Source of the DNA: Eutypa lata
Taxonomy: Eukaryota; Ascomycota; Sordariomycetes; Xylariales; Diatrypaceae
Direction of reading: 5' to 3'
Assembly (NCBI GenBank): GCA_022661535.1
Contig: JAKULF010000005.1
Location: forward strand, 2,232,001-2,296,000
DNA: 64,000 nucleotides
Shown here: one piece after another, positions 54,743 to 64,000 of the stretch
How the letters are laid out: each line of letters opens with the position of its first letter
Position numbering within the stretch: the first letter of the stretch is position 1
Program-made: the position numbers and the translations under genes
Notes under the pieces: model-generated
Database searches by the model: none
What the model saw: only the letters and a program-made list of their open reading frames with translations
Told to the model about the DNA's origin: nothing

Positions 54743-55661
54743 TGCTGGACTGACCAAGTTAGATTGGGTTCTGATGTTTTCCCTCAAAGACTTGGATAAT
54801 GTGGAATACAAGAAAGCAGTCGATGTATGGGATAAAACGCAAGATGTGTTAGGCGGCCTATACTTACGTAGTAGTAGGTGTCATGGGAGTGCATTGCGTA
54901 AAGGTAGACTACGTTACAAGTAACCTGCAGTAGATGTAGGTTTCTCAGATGTAGGATTCGCAGATGTAGGCTTCGTAGATGTAGGCTACGTAGATGTAGG
55001 CTACGTAGATGTAGCTGACGCAGATGTAGGTGACGCAGATGTGGTCTACGGTAGTATGAGTAGGCTGCAGTATGAAGTAATTGCAGTGGGAAAAACTGCA
55101 GCAGTAGAAACAGACTACAGTAAAAGTACGGAGGTTTCAACTGACTTTAAGTAGATTATGTTTTAGTCAAGAAAATAATAATAAGCAATTACCTACATCC
55201 CTTTATTAAGAGTAATGCTAAGAAGTGTCACGGCGGGTGCTTCACAGGCCTGTACGTATAATTGTTATCATCCTAGAAGTAAGATAAATTCCTAAAGGGT
55301 AATTGACATCGTCAGTAATCCTTCCCTACCTGGAAATAAGGTCTTCGGCCATGGGGCGTCGGGCGGAGCGTTCGGGGATGGTTCACCTTATATATACGGG
55401 TACTACAAGCCACCTAGGTACATAGACTTCTTCCTTTCTTTCTATATACAACAACATCAGTTCAGTTGCCGAGTCCCTTTTGTTCATTGGTGTCGTTACG
55501 GTAATTGTCCCGTTAATCCAGCGATACCCTTAAAGACTTCCTTTGCTCACGTTCCATGAATTTAGGTCTGTGAGTGCGAAGGGTTCTTAACAGACGTACA
55601 ACCTCGACGACTCAGATCGTACGTACAAAGGTTGCTTTGATGGTACTTACCACCAGAATAC
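54743..55661. other. Intergenic region between F-box-like gene and permease
   Basis: About 920 bp. It contains the 15-bp minisatellite described separately (54,933-55,052). The rest, to the 3' end of the permease gene, shows no supportable gene. A minus frame at 54,784-55,140 exists only because the minisatellite unit length is a multiple of three. Confidence 0.55.
54933..55052. repeat. 15-bp minisatellite, 8 units
   Basis: Eight head-to-tail 15-bp units, consensus GATGTAGGCTACGTA, without indels: starts at 54,933, 54,948, 54,963, 54,978, 54,993, 55,008, 55,023 and 55,038. The two central units are identical; outer units diverge. Because 15 is divisible by three the array is open on both strands: the plus frame gives a pentapeptide of DVGFA/DVGYV type, the minus frame an HLRSL type. 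The plus frame stays open to about 55,150 and then ends in TAG, but has a TAA just before the array and no ATG within it. I treat it as non-coding. Confidence 0.85.
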
Positions 55662-57418
55662 CTAACAGCTCCCGGGTTGGTGTAACCCCCGAGCCCCAAT
55701 TCCCTTGACGAAGGTGACTGGAGCCGTAAACCTATTCTTCCCATGCGTAAAAGAACTGAAAAGACTAAGCAGAACGACCCCTGCCCATACCGCAGGTGCC
55801 CAGTTCGCTGTCGAGGTATCTACGGGCAGCCCAACCGGGAAGCAAGAGAATACGAGAGCGAAGCCGCTGTATGCGAACGCGAAAGCATTGACGGGCAGTC
55901 CAAGGCGGCCAAGGCTCCACCTCGCAGAAGGCAGTGACTCTCCCCTCAAGCGTTTCAGCAATACACAGCCGATAGAGAGCATATAGGTGCTGAGGAGGGC
56001 CAGGAGCGTCAGTGAAACGATGGTCTCAAACGCAAACGTAGAGCCTAGATTTATCAGGCAGAGCACGCCGGACCAGAAGGCTGTTGCGTACACGGCGTTG
56101 AAGGGAATGAGATGACTGCCATCGATACGCGAGAGCCAGGCGCTGAAGGGGAAGCCTCGGTCGCGCGAGAAGGCGAAGACTTCGCGTGACGTGGTAGCAA
56201 GCGTCGTGATGTTGCCTGCGGAGATAAGGATAAGTAGGATGATGGTAAGAGCCAGTGCCATACTGGTAGAGCCAGTATTGCGGAATAACTGGAGATACGG
56301 GACCTCTGCTGCCAGTGCGTCTTCGAGACTTCCCATGCAGAAGAGCATCGTTATCAGCATGATAAACCCAAGGGTGACGTTCATGAGGAAAGACCACCAC
56401 ATCACTCGTGGAACGGTGAGAGAAGCATCTAAGACCTCTTCTGATATGTGGACAGCGCTGTCACTGCCTGTAACCCATATTAGTATTCGGGAGAAGTCAC
56501 GATGAACCCCAAAACTCACCTAGATTACAGTACAGAACGCTAATTTGGGCAACAAGACAGGACAACCCTACATTTCCCCATCCCCCGCTATCAACAACGC
56601 TGGTGAAGACCTCAGTGGCGCTATTCTTCGGACACATGACCCATAAAGGAACGATCACGATAAGAGCGCCGGCTAGATGTCCTACCAAAGACACTGTCTG
56701 GAGCATTGGGAGAAAATCCGCCCATCTCGTATTGCAAAATATCATAATACCCATAAAAGCTAGTGCAATTAGAGTGTACTGCCAACTTTCAAAGACAAAC
56801 GCGTCGTCAGTTATCTCGACTAGCGCTTGGATCAGAGAGGCACAGACGAAGAGACTGCTAGCGGTTGAAGCGAGCCATCCAAGAGTGCTCATCCATCCAG
56901 CGGCATAACTGAGAAACCTCTGGCTCCTTTCTGGCGCGAACTCGCTGACCCAATCTGATTTAGTCAATCTTAGTCGCACTGTATATCCTTTCAGGGTATG
57001 GGATTTGAGAGCTCTGTCACAACGTACGGTACTGCCCTCCGCTTGTCGGAGCCATCGATGCCATCTCTGCTAGGCTCGCCACTATCGTCGCATAGCAGGT
57101 GACGGTCGCGATGAAGGTCCAGAACAGACCACCAAAACCCCCATTCACGAGTCCCAGGCCGAGAGACACGAGCACGAACTCCCACGTCGCCATATATATC
57201 GAGATGAAGCCCAACGTGGAGATGAACGAGAAATTGCGCTTGAACTGTTGTTTCTTTCCCAATCGACTCATGTCCACGGCGTCTTGCTGCGTGCTGTTAC
57301 CGAATACCATCTCGCTTTCCAACCTAGCATTCTCAAGAAGAGGCGAGTCGGCCCTCGTGCGAGACGGGACTTCAGCAAGCCCCGAATGTGACGATGATTT
57401 CATTGTTGGGTCTAACAT
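55662..57418 (-). CDS. Amino-acid/choline-type permease (APC superfamily)
   Basis: Complement of join(55662..56467, 56520..56954, 57028..57418), 543 aa. Introns of 73 and 52 bp (donors GTACGT and GTGAGT) keep frame. A long cytosolic N-terminus of about 60 residues is followed by about 12 membrane segments. Family marks are SGGQYHWVSEFAP (126-138, spanning the first junction) and GSDSAVHISEEV (276-287, spanning the second), both characteristic of the ACT family of fungal amino-acid, GABA and choline permeases (Uga4/Hnm1 type). It should act at the plasma or vacuolar membrane; the substrate cannot be told. A TATATAG box lies about 170 bp upstream of the start and a GATAAG site at 57,766-57,771, which would fit nitrogen control by an AreA-type factor. 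The last exon end is the least certain part. Confidence 0.9.
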
Positions 57419-58007
57419 CGTTAGATATACAAGTTTATGTAGGGGAGTTCTTCTCGGGGATGGTCAATCGCTATGGTTAAAGTAGGATAGAACACAACAT
57501 GGATAACATAGAACATGGAAGAGATTTACATAAACGGGGGATGCAGGTCTATCTATGGTTGCATGGTTGCATTTTACGCCACAGGGCCGCGCTATATATG
57601 CAAGTCATCATGCACCCGCCCGGCCTGTCTTAGACATGGAAGCACAAAATCAATTTCCCACGGAGTCGCAAGACATGAGCTCTAAAGACTAATACCTTAA
57701 GCTTGGCGTGTGTGTTTTATCCATATAGGAAACTGCGCAGAGAGAGACGAACGAAGTCTGCTAATGATAAGTAAGCTTATAGGGTGTACGACAATTGTGA
57801 CAAGATAGGCCTTCTACAAATTTAAGCATTTCAGTAAGTTATCTAATTTGGCAATAGCCTTGCAGTTTCTCGAGTGCAAAATGACGTAAAAAACACAAAG
57901 GTACCACTGTTGAGCAACGCTAATTTTGTGATCATTATTTATTTTTTGAGTGGTTATGTATACTAGTACCATAGCGGAGATTGTCGTGTGTACAAACGGC
58001 CATATCA
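57419..58007. promoter_or_regulatory. Upstream region of the permease gene
   Basis: About 590 bp between the permease start and the 3' end of the Zn2Cys6 gene, which lies in the same orientation. On the minus strand it has a TATATAG box near 57,587-57,595, and the plus strand has GATAAG at 57,766-57,771, matching the AreA-type HGATAR motif. A frame at 57,814-58,008 has no protein-like features. Confidence 0.4.
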
Positions 58008-60404
58008 CTAGCCAGATTGTCCATGGAACCCTGTGTTCATCATAGTCCAGTTCACTTTGTTCATGTCAACGTCTAATGGAACTTGTCCATAGGGGCTAGG
58101 ATATACTCCGACCCCATTGCTAGCGTAACCATTTTGCCCGCTCATCCCCATATCGAACCCCATATCAAATAGCATGCTGTTGGAATCAAAGCTCATCGGC
58201 ATTGTCATGGAAAGGTCAGTGTAATCCAGATTCATAAGGTCATTGGTAGGTTGGGACGTCGCTGCTGCAGTGTGTCTGTCCTGTGGGTCTTGTGACATTT
58301 GGTCCAATATATATTTGATAGATGTCACAACGCTCGGTGGCGCTATCTCTTCCCCAGAGTCTCTGGCCACGGCCTCGCGAGCTTCCCAGGCTGGAAGCAC
58401 GGCCGTTGCGAAGATCTTGAAGAGCGGGGTGTGATGTGTAGTTATAGCGGAGAAACGGGCGTCAAAATTCTCGCCCATTGTTTCCCAGGCCTTCTCGGCG
58501 TGCTTGCTGAGTGGGTTCCTTTTCAACTCTTGGACAATGTGGACGTAGCCAGGGAACGGAAAGTGCATTTCCGCCATCCAAATATATCCCTTGGTAAGAG
58601 GTGATCGCATTATCTTTGTATCGCACTCCAGCATCCTGAATGCATACGGAATTGTAGTTTCGATCTGCGGACTGATTCTATGTCCTGGTGTGTTAGATGA
58701 GGTACTAATATTTGAATAGTATTCCAAGAGCCGGCATTTCGCAATTTGTGCCCTCGTCATCCAGGTGGTTATGAAGTGTAATGGGACCTCCGGGTCACAA
58801 AGGTTCAGATATTGATCCTCTACTTTTCTCTCGAGGGCGTCCAGGTCGCCAACCTGTTGGTTGACAGCATCTTGAACGTGCCGGGCAATCGACTTCAAAA
58901 CCGGATTGGAAAAGTCAAGATGCCAATTGGAATAGCGGATGCAATCTCCCAACTCACCACGCACGACGGCAAAAACTGCATCAGTGCAATGCTCTTGCGC
59001 TACTGGTGCCTCCTTCATCTCCGGTCGGAGGTCAGAATCGTTCACATTCAATGGAATTCTGCAATCCCATGTGGGATCTAGGGATAGGCTTTTGGAGTTA
59101 GACAGCTCGCCGATTCGACTGTCGAAGGACATGAGCGACCACCAGAGCCTTCGGCGCATTTCGGCCTCAAACGGGGTGCATCTGGCAGAGACGGACTCGC
59201 TGTGACAGCCCAGGCGTCGTGCCATGCGTACTGCAATAGCAAGAATACATGATAACGTATTGGGGTCCGTGCTAGAGCGTATTGAAACCTGAACCAGTGA
59301 GTGAATATGATAACCTGGGGGTCGATTAGCCCGAATTAACTTACAATGTACAGGTAGAGTGCGGTCACGCAGTCGCGCTCTCTAGACCGTAGAAACTCGC
59401 AGTTAAGCAAAGCTTGCTGACTACCGAACTGATACCTCCGCAAAAGATCGTCCTTCGTCGAGCCGAACAGGGTTTGACAATCGTTGACTGATAAAGTCAT
59501 AACGGCCACGGAATAAATGCTAAACATGAGTGCCTCCAAGATTCGGTCAATGTTGTCCAAATTGCCTAGGGCCTCAACGATGCGAGCTTGCAAGCTGGGA
59601 GCATGTATGACCTTGAGCAAGGGGTTGGCGTTGTCGAGGTAAACTTGCCAAAACTTGAATATCTGAACCGGCTCGGGGTGTAGAGTGGAGAGGGGGGTCG
59701 GTGTTGGACGGGAGCCAAGTATAAGAAATATGTTGTGGCCAGAGAGTTGGTCCCATGCTGCCCTCATTGCTCCTTGACGGGCGTGGATATCATCTGATGA
59801 ATTGCTTTCGTCATCGGAATCCGGATCCTCATTTCATATGTTAGTATAGCCTTTCTCTCACAAACGTCAAGTATCCATACCCTTTGATTCATAGCTTCCC
59901 AGATATTTCTGATGCACCTAGTCAGTCGCCTGCGAGACAAGTTATACTCAGGGAAGGGGGTACGTACTTAGCCTCATATTGCAGTGTTCTTTCAGACTTG
60001 GCAGTAGTAGATGGAGTCGACGAGACTGTCCCAGCAGATTCCGGCTCCTGGCCATCGTTTGAAACATAATCACTCTCCACTGTAGGTAATATTCTCTCCC
60101 TAGCCTGATCCTCATGTATTGGATCATTACGTAGAGGGTCAAATTTGATATTGTTGTGATGAAGCAACTCCTCGTATCTCTGGAGACGCACTAATAGGTC
60201 CTGCTCGGAGACTCGGCGTCTTGCCCGACGACGTGTTATTGTGGCCGGTACACATTCTGTTCGGCTTTTCACGCAGTTGGAGCAAGGAAATGTGCGATCG
60301 CACTTCACTTTGCGCTGGTGGCAGAGCACACATGCTAGTACTCGCTGGGGCTTCAAAGACTGGGAGGAGGTACCTGCTGTACTTCGCTCCGGTACAGCCT
60401 GCAT
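58008..60404 (-). CDS. Zn2Cys6 transcription factor with fungal-specific domain
   Basis: Complement of join(58008..59288, 59345..59827, 59881..59917, 59968..60404), 745 aa. Introns of 56, 53 and 50 bp; the third exon in this list is a 37-bp microexon in coding order number two. The N-terminus carries a perfect binuclear cluster C25-X2-C28-X6-C35-X5-C41-X2-C44-X6-C51, then an Arg-rich linker and an acidic/Ser-rich region. The middle part (RIVEALGNLDNIDRILEALMF, then LYLYIVSIRSS and MARRLGCHSES followed by EMRRRLWWSLMSFDSR) is a typical fungal-specific transcription factor domain. The C-terminus is Met/Asn/Gly-rich, possibly an activation region. It is nuclear; targets are unknown, with the nearby permease and the divergent porter-rhamnosidase pair as candidates by position only. 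Confidence 0.92.
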
Positions 60405-60662
60405 GGCCGGTGTGTATATCGGATATAGCGTAATTACCGACTCTAGCGTACTGATACGGATTGTGGTGGTGCCGGGCTATGCGGTAGTTTGGGGAAGCCA
60501 AGAATAAGAACCCGAAAAGGGGTCACTGAGCCTAATTTGACGACAGAGGTGCGCAAGCGAAAATCGCAAATGTGCGTGTCTAGGTAATCTCTAGTTATGA
60601 AGTCATTCATAGCATCTATACTTAATATACCCCGCTAAAGTCTGGCCCCTCATTGGTTATAA

Positions 60663-60714
60663 GCATCTCGGACTTCAAAGTTGTCCGAAACGGCATACGT
60701 ATTGTCCGAGATGC
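60663..60714. promoter_or_regulatory. 11-bp inverted repeat with three GTCCGA motifs
   Basis: GCATCTCGGAC at 60,663-60,673 and its exact reverse complement GTCCGAGATGC at 60,704-60,714 are separated by 30 bp that contain a third TTGTCCGAAAC copy. CGG-type half-sites in this arrangement suit a Zn2Cys6 factor. It lies about 260 bp upstream of the Zn2Cys6 gene, so autoregulation is possible. Confidence 0.5.
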
Positions 60715-61171
60715 ATCGGGCAGCTGAAGTCTGTTTTATATTACTATTCATCCTGTAGGATCTCTCAGGCAGCAGTATTCGGTATCTGCCGAATGGGTAT
60801 AAATGATTTCTGTCATGGTCAGCTGTTCCGGCTACGTACTTACGTTGACCTGGGGAAGAATGTAATCATAGTAGCGAACCCAAAAGCTATTCAATTGAAT
60901 AGGTGTAAGAAAATCATATATTGAACTTGCAGAGCATTTCTTTCACAGCAAATGAATCTACAGGCTGCTTCAAATGAGTTTTACCAGCTTCATATATAAC
61001 GGGCCATTTAACGTACTAGCAATGACGTATACGGCTATCACGTGTGATCGCCAATTGTCATATGTGGCCTTTGATATTCCATCTTTGCAACATCCAAGCT
61101 TCCTGATACCTATAATTTGTGGCGTACTACAACTTGAATTATAACTTGCTGAAATGAGTTGTTGGCAACTT

Positions 61172-61179
61172 TATAAAAG
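61172..61179 (+). promoter_or_regulatory. TATA box of the DUF218 gene
   Basis: TATAAAAG, a perfect TATA box, 83 bp upstream of the last base before the start codon region at 61,262. Confidence 0.5.
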
Positions 61180-61261
61180 CCTACAATTCCCGGTTCTTAT
61201 CTTTTACTGCGCATGATCTTTATACTCCTGGTGTAAGCACTAGTGTACGACATCTCAGCCA

Positions 61262-61948
61262 ATGAGTAACGCGGGGTTGGATGTAGATACGGGCCGGCCA
61301 CCGTCGACAACCTTTCAGGATGCGAGAATAGTCTATGACTACCTTCGCATGCATATGCCACTCAATCGAGGCGCCGACGCAATCTTCTGTCTTGGAAGTC
61401 TCGATACTCGTGTCGCGGAACGAGCCGCTCAGCTGTTCTTGGACGGGTACGGCACACACCTCATCTTCTCGGGCGGGGCCGGGAAGCTTACGAGGGATCG
61501 TTTCACCAAGCCGGAAGCCGAGATTTTCGCCGACGTCGCAGTCCAGATGGGCGTCCCGGCCGACAAGATCATCACTGAGCCCCGCTCGACGAACACCGGG
61601 GAGAACGTCCGCTTCACACGAGAACTGCTGCAGCAGAAGGGCCTGCAGCCTCGCTCGTTCATCCTCGTCCAGAAGCCGTATATGGAGCGAAGGACGTTCG
61701 CGACGTTTTCCAAGCAATGGCCCGACCCTAATACGGAGTTCACGGTCACGTCGCCAAACCTAGAGTGGGACGAGTACCCAAACGCAGACAATCCCAGAGA
61801 TCTAGTTATCAACATAGCCGTTGGCGACTTGATACGCATCAAGGAATATCCGGTTAGGGGCTTTCAGATACCCCAGGACATTCCCGATGCAGTGTGGCAG
61901 GCTGGTCAGCGGCTTATTAGAGCTGGATATAATAGTCATCTACCATAG
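61262..61948 (+). CDS. DUF218 / YdcF-like protein
   Basis: 228 aa, intronless, from ATG 61,262. The fold is the Rossmann-like DUF218 domain (Pfam PF02698; YdcF/SanA group). Visible marks are AIFCLGSLDTRVAERAAQLF (about 40-59, the first strand with the Gly-containing loop), LIFSGGAGKL (67-76), KPEAEIFADVAVQMGVP (about 83-99), and EPRSTNTGENVRFTRELL (106-123), the conserved S-T-N-T-x-E-N block. No signal peptide or membrane segment is visible, so it is probably cytosolic, unlike the membrane-bound bacterial SanA. YdcF of E. coli binds S-adenosylmethionine; whether this protein does is unknown. The lack of introns and the family's bacterial breadth allow ancient transfer, but close fungal homologues are known to exist in Pezizomycotina. 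Confidence 0.88.
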   Translation: MSNAGLDVDTGRPPSTTFQDARIVYDYLRMHMPLNRGADAIFCLGSLDTRVAERAAQLFLDGYGTHLIFSGGAGKLTRDRFTKPEAEIFADVAVQMGVPADKIITEPRSTNTGENVRFTRELLQQKGLQPRSFILVQKPYMERRTFATFSKQWPDPNTEFTVTSPNLEWDEYPNADNPRDLVINIAVGDLIRIKEYPVRGFQIPQDIPDAVWQAGQRLIRAGYNSHLP

Positions 61949-63222
61949 CCCTCACGTTGAAGAATACATAATGCTGTGGTACGCCGACAAGCCACTCTCG
62001 GTTCTCGAGCCAGCCTAAGAACCATTAAAAGACGATTTGCGTAGATGTACACGCCTATCAACCTAACTAGAATCCGGCTATTCGGGTTAATATCTGTGAA
62101 GAGCTTCTTCTTGACATCATCAACTCGAGACACTTGATTTCGTATGGTACGCCCAACTCCTCGAGCATTAAGGCTACATACACATATATGATGTCAAGAA
62201 ATATTCGTCAAAAAAGAGTTCCTTTTCCTGGATACCTTCCAAGGATTTGGACCAGGAACTAGACGCAATCAGGTTTAGCATTGTAAGAGATCATCGAAGT
62301 TTCTGTGCTCGACTTACAGGCCAGCCATACGCGTATCGGCTTCATGGAGGGCGGGGGTATGATAGACTGGGGTGAGAGAGGGCGTATGTCAACGTCAATC
62401 CAGAATACAGTAGTTGGTCTGCGGGACATATTACTAACAATAAATATTAAGAGTGTTTTTTCCTGCCTACCTTGTTTCAAGCTATCCAAAGGGACGGACT
62501 ATTCTCATTATATATATGCAACAGCTAAGCTGGTGGATTCTGAGCGCATATTCTCTGATATCTATCTTGTTCCCTGTTAGCCGGAAAAGAATTTCATACT
62601 GGGTGCCCAGAACGATGCTATTGTACAGAAGCTCCCGGAAAGGACGCCGCTGCAGCAAGGCACAGATTGCCGGTGTGTAGGTTTGTATACTTCTTAAGCT
62701 AATCGCACACGCTGGGCGGTTGGTTGAAGAGTTGTAGATGTAGTATAATATACACTCATCATTAATATACACCTATCCTGGCAAATATACCTCTTGAAAT
62801 AACTAAAGCTGTGTTGTTTTGAAGGGCCATTTCGATTAGATCCGTTAAATTGGTCCCCATGACCTCAATACGTCAGCGCTGCATCATACGGTAGGGCAGA
62901 AACTCGGGGAATATTAAGGTAATTAAGTTTGATTTGTAGTACTGCACTCCCAAGCAGTATTTTGAAGATACATTTTGTGAACATATTGCTGTCAACGGAA
63001 AGTATCATGTGAGACCACCATGTTCCTTTCGGCGCCTGACTAAGAGTCCCGGTATTTTTGGCCGGTGATCTTCGCAATGCCAAGACACCAACGCTCTTAA
63101 ACCCGACGGAGCCGAGGTCGGACGTTTCCTTATGATCTTATCAGATCTATTACTACATATTATCAATAGATCTGATAAGATCTAACGCGGCTTGCTTGTA
63201 CAACTTAGATGACGATGTTGCA
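61949..63222. other. Intergenic region
   Basis: About 1.27 kb between the DUF218 gene and the ferric reductase gene. Several frames occur on both strands around 62,260-62,770, but they overlap each other and show no family marks. The right end contains the iron-GATA palindrome described separately. I see no tRNA or repeat. Confidence 0.55.
63134..63182. promoter_or_regulatory. Iron-GATA palindrome upstream of ferric reductase
   Basis: GATCTTATCAGATCTAT (63,134-63,150) and ATAGATCTGATAAGATC (63,166-63,182) are perfect 17-bp reverse complements separated by 15 bp. Each arm contains one exact match to ATCWGATAA, the motif of SreA/SRE-type iron-regulatory GATA factors: 63,138-63,146 on minus and 63,170-63,178 on plus. 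It lies about 45-85 bp upstream of the start ATG at 63,223. Confidence 0.7.
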
Positions 63223-64000
63223 ATGGCTACTTACGACGATGGTCAGAGTTCGTTCCTCGAAGTACTAAGGCAAAGCTTGCGATCCTCGCGCCCTTTGGCT
63301 ATTGCTGACGATGGCTTAATAATTACATCCGACGGTGTAGGACACGGTCTTCCTAATGATCCCGACAAGCTACGATATCTGAGAGAGCTTATCACTTACC
63401 TCCTTCGCGGCCGCGCTATCGTCGCCACTTATAATATCGTTCTTTTCACTGTATTGATTATTTTCAGCTTAAGTCATCTATATGTGAAATCTAGGGATTG
63501 TAAAAAGATACTAGCTATCGAGAGAGGTCATGCTACGACGTTACCGGCTTCCCGGGGCGGTCCGCAGATAGACGACGGAAGCGTAGCGTCGTCATCTTCT
63601 AATAGCACTACCGGAAGTTTCTCAGCGTCAGAAGACGCACTCAAAGTGGACGATGTCGATGTAGAGCGCCAGCCACTGTTGAACGGTCACTCACGAACTC
63701 ATTACGACATTACTAGACGACGGCAGCGGATCGGCCCGTTGAACCTCCTACGATCATGGCTTACCTACCAACCACCACCCCTCCCATTGATCAACCGAAC
63801 TCTCCCCTCCAACGGAACCACAATCTCCGTGTTAGGATTCTACGGCCTGAACATACTCTACCTATTCCATGCCCTCCCACTAGAGACGCGCCACCTGTTC
63901 GCGCTCGCAGACCGAGCCGGCCTCCTCTTCATCGCCAACATCCCACCCCTCTACCTTCTCGCGGCTAAAAACCAACCGCTAAAAGCGCTGACGGGCTATT
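63223..64000 (+). CDS. Ferric reductase (Fre family), 5' part, runs off the window
   Basis: An open frame from ATG 63,223 to the window end, 259 codons so far without a stop. Two earlier ATGs (63,209 and 63,215) are out of frame. These plasma-membrane haem/FAD/NADPH enzymes reduce ferric iron for uptake. Visible parts are a first membrane segment (about 65-87, IVATYNIVLFTVLIIFSLSHLYV), a long Ser-rich loop (about 100-175, rich in acidic and basic residues), then a membrane segment around GFYGLNILYLFHAL and the RAGLLFIANIPPLYLLAA stretch leading into KNQPLKALTGY, the typical start of the ferric-reductase transmembrane domain. The haem-binding histidines and the FAD/NAD domains lie outside the window. 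The iron-GATA palindrome upstream supports the assignment. Confidence 0.88.
   Translation, partial: MATYDDGQSSFLEVLRQSLRSSRPLAIADDGLIITSDGVGHGLPNDPDKLRYLRELITYLLRGRAIVATYNIVLFTVLIIFSLSHLYVKSRDCKKILAIERGHATTLPASRGGPQIDDGSVASSSSNSTTGSFSASEDALKVDDVDVERQPLLNGHSRTHYDITRRRQRIGPLNLLRSWLTYQPPPLPLINRTLPSNGTTISVLGFYGLNILYLFHALPLETRHLFALADRAGLLFIANIPPLYLLAAKNQPLKALTGY

Larger units (their letters stand above)
60405..61261. promoter_or_regulatory. Shared divergent upstream region of Zn2Cys6 and DUF218 genes
   Basis: 857 bp between two divergent start codons. It holds an ATTGG (inverted CCAAT) near 60,652, the GTCCGA inverted repeat (60,663-60,714) and a TATA box at 61,172. No coding frame is supported. 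Confidence 0.55.

Noticed and set aside
54933..55052. CRISPR-like repeat array
   Set aside because: The units are directly adjacent with no spacers, and the context is fungal; it is a minisatellite.
54784..55140. 118-aa minus frame rich in HLRSL repeats
   Set aside because: It is a by-product of the 15-bp minisatellite, whose unit is divisible by three, and the rest of the frame has no protein-like character.
61220..61842. Minus-strand and alternative plus frames over the DUF218 gene
   Set aside because: They overlap the DUF218 frame, which has a clear domain, and arise from its GC-rich third positions.
62259..62772. Overlapping short frames on both strands
   Set aside because: They mutually overlap, lack family marks and consistent codon use, and suggest no splice model.

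Overview
The window comes from a filamentous ascomycete (Pezizomycotina). Three things point there: short GT..AG introns of about 50-73 bp, typical fungal families (Zn2Cys6 plus fungal-specific transcription factor domain, MFS sugar porter, amino-acid permease, F-box, ferric reductase), and a huge AT-rich block with the signature of repeat-induced point mutation (RIP). I cannot name the species.

Positions 1 to about 43,616 form one AT-rich, gene-free block that continues off the left edge. Its surviving C and G sit mostly in CpG, CpT/ApG and GpC contexts, while CpA and TpG are almost gone. Two structurally complete LTR retrotransposons of one Ty1/copia family lie in it, at 14,094-21,311 and 32,083-39,291. 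Both are on the minus strand, have 215-bp LTRs, and are flanked by matching 5-bp target duplications (TATAT and AATTT). RIP-damaged but readable zinc-knuckle, protease and reverse-transcriptase motifs occur in copia order. The left copy is hit mainly on one strand (TpG kept, CpA lost); the right copy is hit on both. Several degenerate tandem repeats lie in the rest of the block. It may be a pericentromere, another heterochromatic AT-isochore or a subtelomere.

At about 43,617 composition switches abruptly to normal genic DNA. Gene order is: a small orphan membrane protein (+, 43,925); a mitochondrial AAA-type ATPase with a spliced presequence exon (+, 44,944-46,618); an MFS sugar porter of 499 aa with 4 exons (-, 47,797-49,474); a GH106-like alpha-L-rhamnosidase of 1068 aa with 3 exons (+, 49,867-53,192), divergent from the porter across a 392-bp promoter; an F-box-like protein (-, 54,029-54,742); a 15-bp minisatellite (54,933-55,052); an APC-family permease of 543 aa with 3 exons (-, 55,662-57,418); a Zn2Cys6 transcription factor of 745 aa with 4 exons (-, 58,008-60,404); a DUF218/YdcF-like protein (+, 61,262-61,948); and the 5' part of a ferric reductase (+, from 63,223 off the right edge).

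The porter and the rhamnosidase, which lacks a signal peptide, look like an uptake-then-intracellular-cleavage module for rhamnosylated compounds; their shared promoter carries several CreA-type motifs and a CGG-N8-CCG element. The ferric reductase has a perfect 17-bp inverted repeat just upstream holding two exact copies of the iron-GATA motif ATCWGATAA, which suggests iron repression. Between the Zn2Cys6 gene and the DUF218 gene there is an 11-bp inverted repeat built on GTCCGA, a possible regulator-binding site.
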